Numbered from the stretch's first letter, positions 38,380 to 48,703 are shown. The stretch is DNA of 64,000 nucleotides from Acinetobacter seifertii (GCF_000368065.1 NZ_KB851200.1:2225204-2289203); one strand, 5' to 3'. Made by a program: numbers and translations. The notes: generated by a model from the letters alone, not told the origin.

Positions 38380-38853
38380 TTACTGAGGAATACGTAAAAC
38401 TTGTCCAGGGAAAATCTCATCTGGATCTTTTAGCATTGGTTTGTTTGCTTCAAAGATTTTTTGATATTGGTTGGCATCACCATAAAATTCTTTCGCAATT
38501 TTTGAAAGATTATCACCTGATTTTATCGTATAAAATTTACTTTCTGGCTCAGGAGTAGCAACCGTCATTTGATCATCTACTTGCGCAACGTGGTCTACGT
38601 TACCAACAATAAGAATAATTTTTTCTTTGTCTGCTTGGCTTTGTACTTGACCATGAAGCGTCGCAGTATCAGTTGAACCATTATATGTTACAGATAGGCC
38701 TTCCACTCCTAAGCCTAAACTTTTAATTAATCCTAATAATTTATTTGCCACTTCTTGTGCAGAAGGTTCTGCTGGTGTTGCTGGAGCTGGTTGTGGTTCT
38801 GCTGGTGCGGTATTTTTCTTACCAATACCTTTTACAAAATCAAAAAGACCCAT
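38380..38853 (-). CDS. kbp: BON and LysM domain protein (Kbp/YgaU-like)
   Basis: A 157-residue protein beginning MGLFDFVKGIGKKN. A BON domain spans about 35-95 and a LysM domain about 105-155 (YTIKSGDNLSKIAKEFYG). It ends in the typical PGQVLRIP. It closely resembles E. coli Kbp (YgaU), a cytoplasmic potassium-binding protein; a Pro/Ala-rich linker replaces part of the N-terminal region. Some annotations call it LysM peptidoglycan-binding protein. There is no signal peptide, which fits the cytoplasmic Kbp role. It is monocistronic. Confidence 0.88.
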   Translation of the reverse strand: MGLFDFVKGIGKKNTAPAEPQPAPATPAEPSAQEVANKLLGLIKSLGLGVEGLSVTYNGSTDTATLHGQVQSQADKEKIILIVGNVDHVAQVDDQMTVATPEPESKFYTIKSGDNLSKIAKEFYGDANQYQKIFEANKPMLKDPDEIFPGQVLRIPQ

Positions 38854-38993
38854 CTTTTAGTCCTCATATTATTGTTTATAGTAAAGTCATTAAACTGACC
38901 TTTATTGTTATACTTGAAAAAAGAGACACCTCTGCTATCAATTGAGGTTGATCTTGTAAAAATATGTATCTCTATCAATGATTTTGAGTAAAT

Positions 38994-39016
38994 AAAAAAA
39001 GCCACCTTACGGTGGC
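38994..39016 (-). terminator. Terminator of fabD-fabG-acpP
   Basis: GCCACC (39001-39006) and GGTGGC (39011-39016) form a 6-bp stem with a 4-base loop. On the minus strand it is followed by seven T residues. Confidence 0.85.
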
Positions 39017-39042
39017 CTTCTTTTTAATCAGCAATATGCGAA

Positions 39043-39279
39043 TTAACCAAGTTTTTTAGTTACATAGTCAATTGCAGATTGAACTGTAGTGATTTCGTTA
39101 GAATCTTCATCAGGGATAGTGATGTCGAAGTCATTTTCGAAAGACATAACAAGTTCAACTAAATCTAAAGAGTCAGCACCCAAGTCATCCATGAAAGATG
39201 CTTCGTTTTTAATCTCTTCAGCTTTAAGACCAAGTTGTTCTGCAACTGCTTGTTTAACGCGTTGTTCGATATCGCTCAC
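39043..39279 (-). CDS. acpP: Acyl carrier protein
   Basis: A 78-residue acyl carrier protein. Ser36 in [10 protein letters not shown] takes the phosphopantetheine arm. The sequence is acidic and of normal length. I place the start at GTG 39279 (MSDIEQRV...), preceded by GAGGAG at the right distance; an upstream in-frame ATG would add 13 non-conserved residues. It is the last gene of rpmF-fabD-fabG-acpP order and is cotranscribed with fabG. Confidence 0.96.
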   Translation of the reverse strand: MSDIEQRVKQAVAEQLGLKAEEIKNEASFMDDLGADSLDLVELVMSFENDFDITIPDEDSNEITTVQSAIDYVTKKLG

Positions 39280-39363
39280 AGGAATTCTCCTCATTGCTTG
39301 TGGCGTTTGATTTGCCACTAGTTTAATTGAATATAAAAATTTTTAAAAGTTTATACATCGGCG

Positions 39364-40098
39364 TTAGGCCATGTATAAACCACCATTTACATGTAATACC
39401 GTACCGGTAATGTAACCTGCTTTATCACTTGCAAGGAAACTCACCGCATTTGCGATATCTTGTGGCTCACCTAAACGATTTAAAGCCACTTGATCACTCA
39501 TTTTTTTGCGAATGTCTTCACTAAGTGCATCTGTCATTTCTGTTGCAATAAAACCTGGTGCCACACTGTTTACAGTGATTTGGCGGCTACCCATCTCTTT
39601 TGCAAGGCTACGGCTGAATGCTTCAATACCTGCTTTAGCAGCAGAGTAGTTTGCTTGGCCTGGGTTTGCAAAATGAGCAACAACAGAACTGATATTAATA
39701 ATTCGACCAAAACGTGCTTTCGTCATGCCCTTAAGTACGCGTTTAGATAAACGATAAACGGCTTTAAGGTGGATATTGAGAATGTCATCCCAATCATCTT
39801 CAGACATACGAAGCAACAAATTGTCTTTCGTAATACCTGCATTGTTAACGAGAACAAGTACAGGACCATAATTCTGTTCAATATGAGACACTACTGCTTC
39901 AATCTCATCGAGATTACGCACGTCTAGCGCCAAACCTGCACCTTGTTCACCAAAGCTATCTGTTAGCTTTTGTGCACCAGATTCAGAAGTCGCAGTACCT
40001 ACGACAAAATAACCGTCTTGAATAAGTTGCTGGGCAATTGCAGCGCCAATGCCCCGACTCGCGCCCGTTACTAATGCAACTTTGCGTTCTTGTGTCAT
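39364..40098 (-). CDS. fabG: 3-Oxoacyl-ACP reductase FabG
   Basis: A 244-residue short-chain dehydrogenase that reduces 3-ketoacyl-ACP with NADPH. The Rossmann motif TGASRGIG is at 11-18, and the catalytic triad Ser138, Tyr151, Lys155 is present. Its ATG overlaps the fabD stop in ATGA, so the two are translationally coupled. Confidence 0.96.
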   Translation of the reverse strand: MTQERKVALVTGASRGIGAAIAQQLIQDGYFVVGTATSESGAQKLTDSFGEQGAGLALDVRNLDEIEAVVSHIEQNYGPVLVLVNNAGITKDNLLLRMSEDDWDDILNIHLKAVYRLSKRVLKGMTKARFGRIINISSVVAHFANPGQANYSAAKAGIEAFSRSLAKEMGSRQITVNSVAPGFIATEMTDALSEDIRKKMSDQVALNRLGEPQDIANAVSFLASDKAGYITGTVLHVNGGLYMA

Positions 40099-41081
40099 GC
40101 AATTTTTCCTTCTGCCACTAAAACAGCATTTAGGGCATCTTCCATTTTGCTCTTACTATCAATAGAAAAAGCTTTTTCGATATTTGGTAAACGCTTTGCG
40201 AGATTACTCAATACTGTACCAGGACCACATTCAACAATGTACTGAATACCTTGGTCTTGAAGAGACTGCATGGTACGTGTCCATTGCACAGACTCGTACA
40301 ATTGTGCTGTTAATGCCTGACGTAATTGAGCAACATCGGTAGCAATTCCCGCGTTGACATTTTGTATTACAGGAATGGTAGGTAGCTCAATGGCAGTTTG
40401 TTCCAAAGCTTCTGCAAATTTTTCTGCAGCAGGCTTCATCAATGAACAATGCGAAGGTACAGAAACTGGTAAAGCAATTGCTTTAGCAGATTGTTCTTTT
40501 GCTAATGCCATCACTTGCTGTACAGATGCAGTACTGCCCGCAATTACAACCTGACCTTGTGAATTATAATTTGCAGCTTCAACTGAACCTTGACCTGATG
40601 CAGTTACACTCTGGCATAGTTCAACTACTTTATCATCGGCCAAACCAAGAATTGCAGCCATCGCACCTTCCCCTTGAGGAACAGCACTTTGCATGAGTTT
40701 TCCACGCAAATTAACTAATTTAACTGCATCTGCCAAACTCATTGAACCCGCTGCAACTAAAGCGCTGTATTCACCTAAAGAGTGACCAGCAAGGTATTTA
40801 GGTGCTAAACCACCCAAATCTAACCAAAGACGCCATAAAGCGATGCTAGCAGTTAATAATACAGGTTGGGTGTTTTGTGTTTGGTCTAAACCTTCACCAC
40901 TTTGCGCAATATGCCAAAGATCAAATCCTAGCGCGTCTGAAGCTTCAGCAAAAGTTTGCCCAACTCCACTAAACTGTTCTGCGAGTTCAGCGAGCATACC
41001 AACTTTTTGTGAACCTTGACCCGGAAACACAAATGCAGTTTTTGTGGCTAAAGCTACTTGTTCAAGACGTTTAGCAGACAT
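40095..41081 (-). CDS. fabD: Malonyl-CoA:ACP transacylase
   Basis: A 328-residue acyltransferase that loads malonate on ACP. The nucleophile Ser101 is in GHSLGEYSAL and a catalytic His follows in VPSHCSLM near 210. FPGQGSQ near the N-terminus is typical. I place the start at ATG 41081 (MSAKRLEQ), which has an AAGGAT site; eight residues further upstream would be unsupported. It overlaps fabG by four bases. plsX and fabH, which normally lie between rpmF and fabD, are absent. Confidence 0.95.
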   Translation of the reverse strand: MSAKRLEQVALATKTAFVFPGQGSQKVGMLAELAEQFSGVGQTFAEASDALGFDLWHIAQSGEGLDQTQNTQPVLLTASIALWRLWLDLGGLAPKYLAGHSLGEYSALVAAGSMSLADAVKLVNLRGKLMQSAVPQGEGAMAAILGLADDKVVELCQSVTASGQGSVEAANYNSQGQVVIAGSTASVQQVMALAKEQSAKAIALPVSVPSHCSLMKPAAEKFAEALEQTAIELPTIPVIQNVNAGIATDVAQLRQALTAQLYESVQWTRTMQSLQDQGIQYIVECGPGTVLSNLAKRLPNIEKAFSIDSKSKMEDALNAVLVAEGKIA

Positions 41082-41173
41082 AAGAAATCCTTTTTGGGTT
41101 TTCACTCATTTCTCTGGAGCGGAAATTTAACATTTAATTTGTATATTTATAATTGCGAAAAACAACAAAAAAA

Positions 41174-41196
41174 GGGAGCTTTCGCTCCCATTTTTT
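41174..41196. terminator. Terminator between rpmF and fabD
   Basis: GGGAGC (41174-41179) and GCTCCC (41184-41189) form a stem with a 4-base loop, with T tracts on both strands. On the minus strand it ends the yceD-rpmF transcript. Confidence 0.85.
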
Positions 41197-41233
41197 CTAT
41201 ACTTAAGCATCACGCTTAATGCATATCATGCAA

Positions 41234-41419
41234 TTATTCAGCATCAGCTGCTTTAGCGAATAATTGGCGACCACGGTAGAAACCGTCTTTAGTCACGTGG
41301 TGACGACGATGAGTTTCACCAGTTGCTTGGTCTACTGTTAATGCATTCTCGGTTAAAGCGTCATGTGAACGGCGCATGTCACGGCGAGAGCGACTTTTAC
41401 GGTTTTGCTGAACGGCCAT
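41234..41419 (-). CDS. rpmF: 50S ribosomal protein L32
   Basis: A 61-residue L32. The start [20 protein letters not shown] is typical of the family and an AAGGAG site precedes it. It has no cysteine zinc site, the form common in proteobacteria. It follows yceD after 74 bp. Confidence 0.97.
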
Positions 41420-41493
41420 GATGGCTCCTTACAAAGATCGAAAAAATGGATCAGAACAAATTCAGTTGTCTTATCTCATAATCATAACACAAA

Positions 41494-42054
41494 TTATGAG
41501 TTAAGTTTACCCTTCAAACCTGCCAAAACATCAAACGGGTTATCCCGTTTCTCTTCGACAACGTTCTGAATGGTAGGTTGATGTTTATGTTCACAAGCAT
41601 CATGCTTGGGAGATAAAGGCATCAACAATAACAGTTCATCTTCTAGTAATGCGAGCAAGTTAATCGAAGCAGGTGTATCAAAATCACCTTTTGTCGAAGA
41701 CTCACTTTCACCTAAAACGATGAAATCAGCATCCTCATCCAAGCGCTCTATCAGTGACTCATCATCTACAAGTGCAATATGAAAGTCAGAAACAATTGGC
41801 ATTTCAACAGGTTCCAAACAACGTTGGCACTCCATTGGAACTTTTGTTTCCATATGACCATCTAACCACACAATGCGATGATAGGCATCCATTGATAGCT
41901 TACAGTCTATGTTGATCAATTGGTTATCAATTGATCCAACAGCTTCACGAGCAATACGAGTAAGACGAGACAATGGCAGTTGACCTGACCATGTAAAGCC
42001 TTGCTCAGCCCATTTAAACGGCTCAATCTGTGCCGGAAAGGTATTTGCTGACAT
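41494..42054 (-). CDS. yceD: YceD/DUF177 family protein
   Basis: A 186-residue member of the YceD family, often found just upstream of rpmF and linked to 23S rRNA or ribosome assembly in other bacteria. Conserved cysteines occur in MECQRCLEPVEM and a later CEHKHQP, a possible metal site. It is cotranscribed with rpmF. The precise role is not settled. Confidence 0.88.
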   Translation of the reverse strand: MSANTFPAQIEPFKWAEQGFTWSGQLPLSRLTRIAREAVGSIDNQLINIDCKLSMDAYHRIVWLDGHMETKVPMECQRCLEPVEMPIVSDFHIALVDDESLIERLDEDADFIVLGESESSTKGDFDTPASINLLALLEDELLLLMPLSPKHDACEHKHQPTIQNVVEEKRDNPFDVLAGLKGKLNS

Positions 42055-42150
42055 AATTAAGGCGGCAATTCTACAAATTCATCGGTACTCTGTCAAAGAT
42101 TAAGATACAATTTTGTACTTCTTTAGACAGAACTCGGGGTAAATTAAGCA

Positions 42151-42813
42151 ATGCACCTGTTGCAGCCGCAACCTGAAGTTAACACTTCATTACTCGTTTG
42201 CACCCATTCAACTCACCAAAACACTCTTTTACCTGACGTGGTGCAACTCTCACCATGGCCAAGCTCAAAATTAGAGTCTGAGCAAGTTGATTGGCTTATT
42301 TTACACTTTAATCACTGGTTTTCCCACCATAATGTGACATTAGTTCGTGGAGAATTTGAACCAGAATATTTCCCAGCAAACGAACATGAGCCAGCCAAAA
42401 TTCAATTTGCCCATGGTTTTTTCAATAGTGCCCTGCATGAAATTAGCCATTGGACAATTGCAGGCGCAAAACGTCGTCTGTTGCCTGATTTAGGGTATTG
42501 GTACGCCCCAGATGGTCGAACTAAAGAACAGCAAGATTTATTTGAACAGGTGGAAATTAAGCCGCAAGCGATTGAATGGTTATTTTCCCATTCTTTTAGC
42601 AGAAAATTTAGAGTCTCGCTCGACAACCTGACAGGTGATGGCGGAGATGGCAAAAAGTTTAAAGATAATGTTTATACACAAGTACAACGCTATTTTTCTG
42701 GAGAAGCTAAACTACCTGTTGATGCAGCGCGATTCATTGAATGTATTTGCCAATGTACGCGAGCAGGTGCAGCGTTACAATCAAGTGAATTTAAACGTGA
42801 ACTCCTTGATTAA
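42151..42813 (+). CDS. epmC: Elongation factor P hydroxylase
   Basis: A 220-residue member of the EpmC (YfcM) family, which hydroxylates the beta-lysylated lysine of EF-P. The metal-binding motif ALHEISHW is near residues 94-101. It implies the EpmA/EpmB beta-lysine pathway elsewhere in the genome, which I cannot see here. It is divergent from yceD. The unlabelled ~90-bp gap to yciO has no clear terminator. Confidence 0.9.
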   Translation: MHLLQPQPEVNTSLLVCTHSTHQNTLLPDVVQLSPWPSSKLESEQVDWLILHFNHWFSHHNVTLVRGEFEPEYFPANEHEPAKIQFAHGFFNSALHEISHWTIAGAKRRLLPDLGYWYAPDGRTKEQQDLFEQVEIKPQAIEWLFSHSFSRKFRVSLDNLTGDGGDGKKFKDNVYTQVQRYFSGEAKLPVDAARFIECICQCTRAGAALQSSEFKRELLD

Positions 42814-42902
42814 ATGACAAAAAAACTACGTAAGCTACTTGCTTCCCAAGTTTGAAAAGTCTAATACTATTTTTAATACTGGCGTGATGGAGTCTCTAAA
42901 AT

Positions 42903-43520
42903 ATGCTGCATTTACATGTACATCCTGAAAATCCACAGCAACGCCTCATTGATCAAGCGGTTGAGCGTATTCGTGCAGGCGATGTTGTGGTCTACCCTAC
43001 CGATGCTGCTTATGCAATCGGATGCCAGATTGGTAATAAAAATGCCATGGAACGTATTGCTCAGATTCGTGATTTAGGCCCTAAGCATCAATACGCGATT
43101 ATGTGCTGTGATTTATCAGATATCGCGACTTATGCAAAAGTTGATAATGCGACTTATAGATTATTAAAGGCAAATACACCTGCTGTTACGACTTTTATTT
43201 TACCCGCAACCAGTGAAGTTCCACGCAGGTTAATGCATCCTAAAAAGAAAACGATTGGTTTACGTATTCCAAGTAACCCAATTTGTCAGGCTTTATTAAA
43301 AGAACTTGGTGAACCTTTACTGACAAGTACACTAATTTTACCAGGACACGAAGACCCTCTTGATGATCCTTACGATATTGAAAATCAGTTAGCTAAACGG
43401 ATTGATGTATTTATTGATGGTGGGTTCGGAACTTTGACAACCACCAGTATTGTTGATTTATCGGGTGAACATCCAGAAGTTATCCGTCATGGTGCAGGAG
43501 ACGTAAGTGCTTTCGAATAA
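42903..43520 (+). CDS. yciO: YciO/YrdC-family protein (threonylcarbamoyladenylate synthase-like)
   Basis: A 205-residue Sua5/YciO/YrdC-fold protein. Its N-terminal PENPQQRLIDQAVERI and the block YPTDAAYAIGC are closest to E. coli YciO rather than TsaC. The fold binds RNA or ATP. TsaC makes threonylcarbamoyl-AMP for t6A tRNA modification; whether YciO has that activity is uncertain. It has a GGAG-type site and is followed by 224 bp of AT-rich DNA before scpA. Confidence 0.88.
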   Translation: MLHLHVHPENPQQRLIDQAVERIRAGDVVVYPTDAAYAIGCQIGNKNAMERIAQIRDLGPKHQYAIMCCDLSDIATYAKVDNATYRLLKANTPAVTTFILPATSEVPRRLMHPKKKTIGLRIPSNPICQALLKELGEPLLTSTLILPGHEDPLDDPYDIENQLAKRIDVFIDGGFGTLTTTSIVDLSGEHPEVIRHGAGDVSAFE

Positions 43521-43744
43521 GCACTTATTCCCCTTTTTACCAACAGTTAAAAAAAAGTATTATCAAGAAAAAAAATACTCTTTATTTAGTTTGGATTTTT
43601 TTTACACTTTAGTCGTTAAGCAATTTATTAAAAGTCACAATTCCTTTAGAATGTTTTGCACTATCTGCTGTTCTTCTGCTACAGCTCTTATTGACTTGAA
43701 AACAAGTCTCATGCTTTTGAAAATTCGCGTGGCTTATAATCGTA

Positions 43745-44536
43745 ATGAACCAATCACTTCATCAATCCATGGAAGACGTTCCACACATCCGTGTTTTAGA
43801 TGAGTGGCACGACACGATTCCTGAAGATCTTTATATTCCTCCAGCTGCCTTCGAGATTTTACTTGAACAGTTTGAAGGACCGCTCGACTTTTTAATTTAT
43901 CTGATTCAGAAAAACGGTTTCGATTTGGTTCAGCTCGATATCGCCCCTATTGCAACTCAATATTTAGCTTATATGGATAGCATGAAATCCTTAAATATTG
44001 AGCTGACTGCCGACTACATGGTCATGGCTGCTTTATTGGCCGATTTGAAATCTCGCTTACTTTTACCTAAGCCAACAGTTATTAGTATTGAAAAAGATCC
44101 TAAACAGGATCTTATTGATCGCCTTGAGACTTATTTACGTATTAAGCAAGCTGCTGAGCGTTTAGGGCAAATGCCGGTTCTTGACCGTGATACATTTAGT
44201 GCCAATGTAAGTTTAGGTCATATCGCACCTGTTTATGAAGGTTATGATGTTTCGGCGTTACATGATGCTTTGTTTTGCGTATTTAACCGCCCAGAACCTG
44301 TAACACATACAATTGCACAAGAGCCTGTACTGTTAGAAGAACGGATTGCATATATTGAAGAGAAATTAGAGTCAGGCGACGTGTTAAGTTTTAAAGAATT
44401 ACTGAATCCGCAACAAGGCCGTATGGGCATGGTTGTAACTTTTATGGCTGTGTTAGAGTTAACCCGACAACAAAAGATTAAAATTATTGCGACAGGTGTT
44501 GAAGCTCCATTGGCTATTCAAGGGTCTGCGGCATGA
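43745..44536 (+). CDS. scpA: Segregation and condensation protein A
   Basis: A 263-residue kleisin that bridges SMC heads and ScpB in the condensin complex. The conserved FEGPLDFLIYLIQKNGFDL (about 38-56) is the N-terminal SMC-neck-binding region, and the C-terminal winged helix follows. The start at ATG 43745 has a weak ribosome binding site; ATG 43769 is an alternative. It overlaps scpB by four bases (ATGA). smc is about 14 kb away in this window. Confidence 0.93.
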   Translation: MNQSLHQSMEDVPHIRVLDEWHDTIPEDLYIPPAAFEILLEQFEGPLDFLIYLIQKNGFDLVQLDIAPIATQYLAYMDSMKSLNIELTADYMVMAALLADLKSRLLLPKPTVISIEKDPKQDLIDRLETYLRIKQAAERLGQMPVLDRDTFSANVSLGHIAPVYEGYDVSALHDALFCVFNRPEPVTHTIAQEPVLLEERIAYIEEKLESGDVLSFKELLNPQQGRMGMVVTFMAVLELTRQQKIKIIATGVEAPLAIQGSAA

Positions 44537-45126
44537 GTTTTGAACAAAATAATACCGATTTGTCATTAGCTGACATTCATCACGAAGTTTTATTGCAACT
44601 TGAAGCGATTATTTTTGCCAGTGAAGCACCTGTTTCGATTGCTCGTTTAAAAGAAGCTTTTAATAATCAATATAACAAACAACAGCTTCGTCAACTTTTA
44701 CAACAGCTTGCCCTCTTACAACATGGCCGCTCTATTGAGTTGATAGAAACTGCGCAAGGCTTTCGTTTTCAGGTAAGATCCAAATATCGCAATATTATTG
44801 CGCAGATTTGGCCAGAGCGACCAACAAAACTGTCGCCATCTTTACTAGAAACGTTGGCTGTCATTGCGTATCATCAACCAGTCACGCGTGCTGATATTGA
44901 ACAAATTCGTGGTGTATCTAATAATAGTCAGATTCTCAGAACGCTATTTGACTGGAACTGGATTAAAGAAGCCGGTTTTAGAGATTTACCCGGAAGACCT
45001 GCGTTGCTAATTACAACGCCTCAATTTCTGAATGCTTTTGGTCTAGCCTCTTTAGGCCAATTGCCTCCCCTACAGAACGCCAAGGAAGCATTTATGGCTC
45101 TCGATGCAAATGCACCGAAATCATAA
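44533..45126 (+). CDS. scpB: Segregation and condensation protein B
   Basis: A 197-residue protein with two winged-helix domains that binds ScpA. The block LSPSLLETLAVIAYHQPVTRADIEQIRGV (about 96-124) is diagnostic. It overlaps scpA by four bases and precedes rluB by 41 bp, the common scpA-scpB-rluB order. Confidence 0.95.
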   Translation: MSFEQNNTDLSLADIHHEVLLQLEAIIFASEAPVSIARLKEAFNNQYNKQQLRQLLQQLALLQHGRSIELIETAQGFRFQVRSKYRNIIAQIWPERPTKLSPSLLETLAVIAYHQPVTRADIEQIRGVSNNSQILRTLFDWNWIKEAGFRDLPGRPALLITTPQFLNAFGLASLGQLPPLQNAKEAFMALDANAPKS

Positions 45127-45167
45127 AGAGGTGGACTGTTGATCATTATGTCTAAGGTTGTGCTGTC

Positions 45168-46091
45168 ATGAGTGAAAAATTGCAAAAAGTATTAGCGCGA
45201 ATCGGATTAGGTTCCCGTCGATATATGGAAGAGGTTATTGCCGCAGGACGCGTGAGTGTAAACGGCAGCGTTGCCCAAGTGGGTGAACGCATTGAACCAG
45301 GCGATGAATTACGCATTGATGGTCGTAAAGTTCAGTTTCAAATCGAAGACGAAATTCGTCGTCGTGTACTGATTTATTATAAACCTGAAGGTGAAATCTG
45401 TTCACGTAATGATCCTGAAAAACGTCCAACTGTATTTGATCATTTACCACAAATTGCAAATGACCGCTGGGTAATGGTAGGTCGTCTGGATATTAACAGT
45501 ACAGGTTTATTATTATTTACAAATGATGGTGAACTTGCTAACCGCTTAATGCACCCATCTAATGAAATTGAACGTGAATACGCTGTACGTGTAATGGGTG
45601 AAGTAACACCAAAACTACGTCAAAACATGGTGAATGGTGTAGAGCTTGAAGATGGCCCAGCCAAGTTCGAGTCTTTCTCTGAAATTGGTGGTGAAGGTAT
45701 TAACCGCTGGTATCAAGTTGTGGTGAAAGAAGGTCGTAACCGTGAAGTACGCCGTATTTTTGAATCACAAGGCCTTAAAGTAAGCCGTTTATTACGTACT
45801 CGCTACGGTACTGTGATTTTACCACGTGAATTACGTACTGGCCGTTGGATGGAACTCGACAAAACTGATATCGACAACTTAGCAAAATCTGTTGAGTTAA
45901 AACCGCGTCAAGGTACAGGCTTATTTGGTATGGCGAAACGTCGTACTGACCGTATGACTGAAAAGCCAATGGCAGCGCGTCGTGGTGGCTATTTACGTCA
46001 ACAACGTCGTGATGATGAAAAAGAAGCACCAGCAAACACTGGTAATCAGCGTAAATCGACTGGTCTTAACCGTGGATTTAAAAAGTTCTAA
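45168..46091 (+). CDS. rluB: 23S rRNA pseudouridine 2605 synthase RluB
   Basis: A 307-residue pseudouridine synthase. An S4 RNA-binding domain covers about 1-60. The catalytic Asp108 is in GRLDINSTGLLL. A basic, low-complexity tail (about 250-307) is typical of RluB. An AAGG site precedes the start. It is the last gene of the scpA-scpB-rluB operon. Confidence 0.94.
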   Translation: MSEKLQKVLARIGLGSRRYMEEVIAAGRVSVNGSVAQVGERIEPGDELRIDGRKVQFQIEDEIRRRVLIYYKPEGEICSRNDPEKRPTVFDHLPQIANDRWVMVGRLDINSTGLLLFTNDGELANRLMHPSNEIEREYAVRVMGEVTPKLRQNMVNGVELEDGPAKFESFSEIGGEGINRWYQVVVKEGRNREVRRIFESQGLKVSRLLRTRYGTVILPRELRTGRWMELDKTDIDNLAKSVELKPRQGTGLFGMAKRRTDRMTEKPMAARRGGYLRQQRRDDEKEAPANTGNQRKSTGLNRGFKKF

Positions 46092-46110
46092 GATCAACTT
46101 TTAAATCAAA

Positions 46111-46139
46111 AACCGCTCAAATTAGAGCGGTTTTTTTAT
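46111..46139. terminator. Terminator between rluB and bioD
   Basis: AACCGCTC (46111-46118) and GAGCGGTT (46125-46132) form an 8-bp stem followed by T residues on the plus strand and by a short T-rich stretch on the minus strand. Confidence 0.85.
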
Positions 46140-46153
46140 AGTTTGTTGTCGAA

Positions 46154-46798
46154 TTAACTCATTTTTGCCAATTCAATCCACTCTGCTTCTGGAAAGTGAA
46201 TAGCTAAATAATCTTTCAAATAATTTGAAGTATCTTGCGAAATTAATGGATCTTTTGATTCATCTTTTAGATTATAAACTAGAGCCTTTAATTTCAGCCC
46301 ACGAGACTTAAGCGCCTCAAGACTAAGTAAAGTATGGTTAATACTTCCTAAACGACCTGATGTTACCAAAATAACAGGGAACTGATGCTGAGCCACATAA
46401 TCAATTGTGAGTAGACTGGTGGTTAATGGCACCATTAACCCACCTGCACCTTCTAACAATACAATTTCAAATCGCTCAGCCAATGTTTGAGTTGCATTTT
46501 CAATTTTTTGAAAATCAATTTCTCTATTATCCAAGCGTGTTGCTAAATGAGGTGAAGCTGGATAGCTGAAGATTTCAGGCATAGTCAGCTTATCGTGATC
46601 TTCCTGAAACCAACCTTGTCCCATAATTTCACGATGCTTCTCGATGTCTTCAGAAATATCAGCATTACCTGTTTGAATGAGTTTCTGGGTAATTACTTTT
46701 TTACCTTGCTCAGTCCATAATTTTGCTAAAAAACCTGTCGCGTAAGTTTTACCAATTTCGGTATCAATCCCACTGACAAAATAGATCTGACCACTCAT
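46154..46798 (-). CDS. bioD: Dethiobiotin synthetase
   Basis: A 214-residue ATP-dependent carboxylase that closes the ureido ring of biotin. The P-loop [13 protein letters not shown] is at 10-22. Its start directly follows the bioC stop. It is the last gene of the biotin operon. Confidence 0.95.
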   Translation of the reverse strand: MSGQIYFVSGIDTEIGKTYATGFLAKLWTEQGKKVITQKLIQTGNADISEDIEKHREIMGQGWFQEDHDKLTMPEIFSYPASPHLATRLDNREIDFQKIENATQTLAERFEIVLLEGAGGLMVPLTTSLLTIDYVAQHQFPVILVTSGRLGSINHTLLSLEALKSRGLKLKALVYNLKDESKDPLISQDTSNYLKDYLAIHFPEAEWIELAKMS

Positions 46799-47548
46799 TT
46801 ACTTCACTCTCCGGGCAATACAATAAATCGGATGGTATGTTAGGGCATATCCCTCGGCCTGCTTAAACCGATCATAATCTTGATAAAACTGCTGTAAAGT
46901 TTGCTTGGTCCAACGATGTTGAGCGGTTGCCGTTACACCTGTTGCTTTCAAATGTTGTAATACAGCTTTAGGCGAATCAAAATAGAGCTGAGTTTCTGAT
47001 TCAGATAAATGCAAAACTTCAAAACCAGCCTGAGTTAAGGTATTGTTCCAACTTTCAAGATTCCAATAACTTAAACCTTGTCCAGTTAGCTCTTTAATTT
47101 CAAATAGGTTCTTAGGGCCAAATGTTGAAAAGCATAGCCAACCACTGTCATTTAAAGCGTCATTACAACGCTTAAGCAAACGCGGTAAATCTTGCATCCA
47201 TTGCAAAGCAGAACCTGAAACAATCATATCGAGCTGTTGAGGAAGTTCTAATATTTCAACATCTCCAATTAGCCATTTTAAATGCTCTTGATGATTGAAG
47301 TGCACCTGCACCTCTGAGTACAGATCATTCAAAATTAAATCTTCAAATTGAAAAGCGTCAACAAGCAGACGAGTTAAATTGCCAGAACCACAACCAATTT
47401 CAAAAACACGTGACATCGTACTTGGACAAAACTGCTTTAGTAAGCCCGTTAAATTTTGGCAAATTTGTTTTTGAACAACCGCATGCTCTGAATAGCTTTG
47501 CCCTGCTTTAGCAAAACGCTCGGCAACTAAGTTTTTATTCAGACTCAC
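46799..47548 (-). CDS. bioC: Malonyl-ACP O-methyltransferase BioC
   Basis: A 249-residue SAM-dependent methyltransferase that methylates malonyl-ACP to let fatty acid synthesis make pimeloyl-ACP. The SAM motif [15 protein letters not shown] is at about 47-61. It overlaps bioF by four bases and abuts bioD. Confidence 0.93.
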   Translation of the reverse strand: MSLNKNLVAERFAKAGQSYSEHAVVQKQICQNLTGLLKQFCPSTMSRVFEIGCGSGNLTRLLVDAFQFEDLILNDLYSEVQVHFNHQEHLKWLIGDVEILELPQQLDMIVSGSALQWMQDLPRLLKRCNDALNDSGWLCFSTFGPKNLFEIKELTGQGLSYWNLESWNNTLTQAGFEVLHLSESETQLYFDSPKAVLQHLKATGVTATAQHRWTKQTLQQFYQDYDRFKQAEGYALTYHPIYCIARRVK

Positions 47549-48702
47549 AGAAAACTCACCAGTGCTTCAAGCTCGTGTTGTTCGACCATTGACGTTAAAG
47601 AAATACGCAAACGTGAACTATTTTTAGGTACTGTTGGTGGACGTACAGGCATAGCATAAAAGCCGCATTCTTGAACATGTTTTGCCTTATCAATAGCAGC
47701 CTGACTTTCTCCCACCATCACTGGAATAATATGACTAGTCGAAGGACTTACATAACCCTTTTCTATAACAGCTTTTTGAAGATATTGGCTAATATTTTCT
47801 AAGTGTTCACGCTGAGGCCGAGCAACCAATACTTTTTGTAATATAAAATTTGTCCAAGCCATAACAATCGGAGGTTGAGCTGTACTAAAAATAAGCGGAC
47901 GCATTTTATTAATGAGATAATCTTTAATAATAGGATGGCAAATAATGTAACCACCGACTGCTGCTAATGCTTTACCTAATGTGCCTACTAAAAAGTCAAT
48001 TTCTTGAATGACATTATATTGTTCAGCACATCCCAAACCTTGCTGACCACGTACACCAATTGAGTGTGCCTCATCGACATAAAGCATGGTTTTAGCAAAA
48101 CGTTTTTTAAGCTGGACTAATGCGGCTAAATCCGTTTCATCACCATCCATACTAAAAATACTTTCTGTGACCACAATGATTCGTTCAATCTTGTCATCAT
48201 CATGATATTTTTGCAGAAGTTGCTCTAAGTGCTGTAAATCATTATGGAGATAACGCACATACTGCGCACCAGATAAACGTATACCGTCAATCATGCTGGC
48301 ATGGACTAATTTATCTGCCAAAATTAAAGTTTTGCTATCAGAAACAGCTGGCAAAATACCAATATTCATGTGATAGCCACTATTAAATAGCAGAGCCGAC
48401 CGACCACCGAATGCTTGGCTTAGGCTATTTTCCAACTGTTCATATTCTTCAAAGTTACCTGTCAGTAAACGAGCCGATGAAGAACTAAAATAGCTGCGCT
48501 CCAAAGGTAAGCTATCTAAAAACTCTTGGCGAAGATTAAGATCAGCCGCCAATCCAAGATAGTCATTTGAAGCTAAGTTGAGCATTGTTTTATTTTGAAT
48601 AGTGATAAAACGGCCATGCTGCACATTTTGGGTAAATTGTCTAAAGTTACCTTGTTGTTTTAACTCATCTAACTCTGTAGCAAAATGATCAAGCAATGAC
48701 AT
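47545..48702 (-). CDS. bioF: 8-Amino-7-oxononanoate synthase BioF
   Basis: A 385-residue PLP enzyme that condenses pimeloyl-ACP with alanine. The PLP-lysine region is [14 protein letters not shown]. The start is ATG 48702 (MSLLDHFA), one base after the bioA stop and preceded by GGGAGC; 16 residues further upstream fall inside bioA and are not used. It overlaps bioC. Confidence 0.95.
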   Translation of the reverse strand: MSLLDHFATELDELKQQGNFRQFTQNVQHGRFITIQNKTMLNLASNDYLGLAADLNLRQEFLDSLPLERSYFSSSSARLLTGNFEEYEQLENSLSQAFGGRSALLFNSGYHMNIGILPAVSDSKTLILADKLVHASMIDGIRLSGAQYVRYLHNDLQHLEQLLQKYHDDDKIERIIVVTESIFSMDGDETDLAALVQLKKRFAKTMLYVDEAHSIGVRGQQGLGCAEQYNVIQEIDFLVGTLGKALAAVGGYIICHPIIKDYLINKMRPLIFSTAQPPIVMAWTNFILQKVLVARPQREHLENISQYLQKAVIEKGYVSPSTSHIIPVMVGESQAAIDKAKHVQECGFYAMPVRPPTVPKNSSRLRISLTSMVEQHELEALVSFL

Positions 48703-48703
48703 C

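Noticed and set aside
43507..43803. 98-codon open frame between yciO and scpA
   Set aside because: It overlaps both genes out of frame, has no ribosome binding site, and its sequence is low in complexity.
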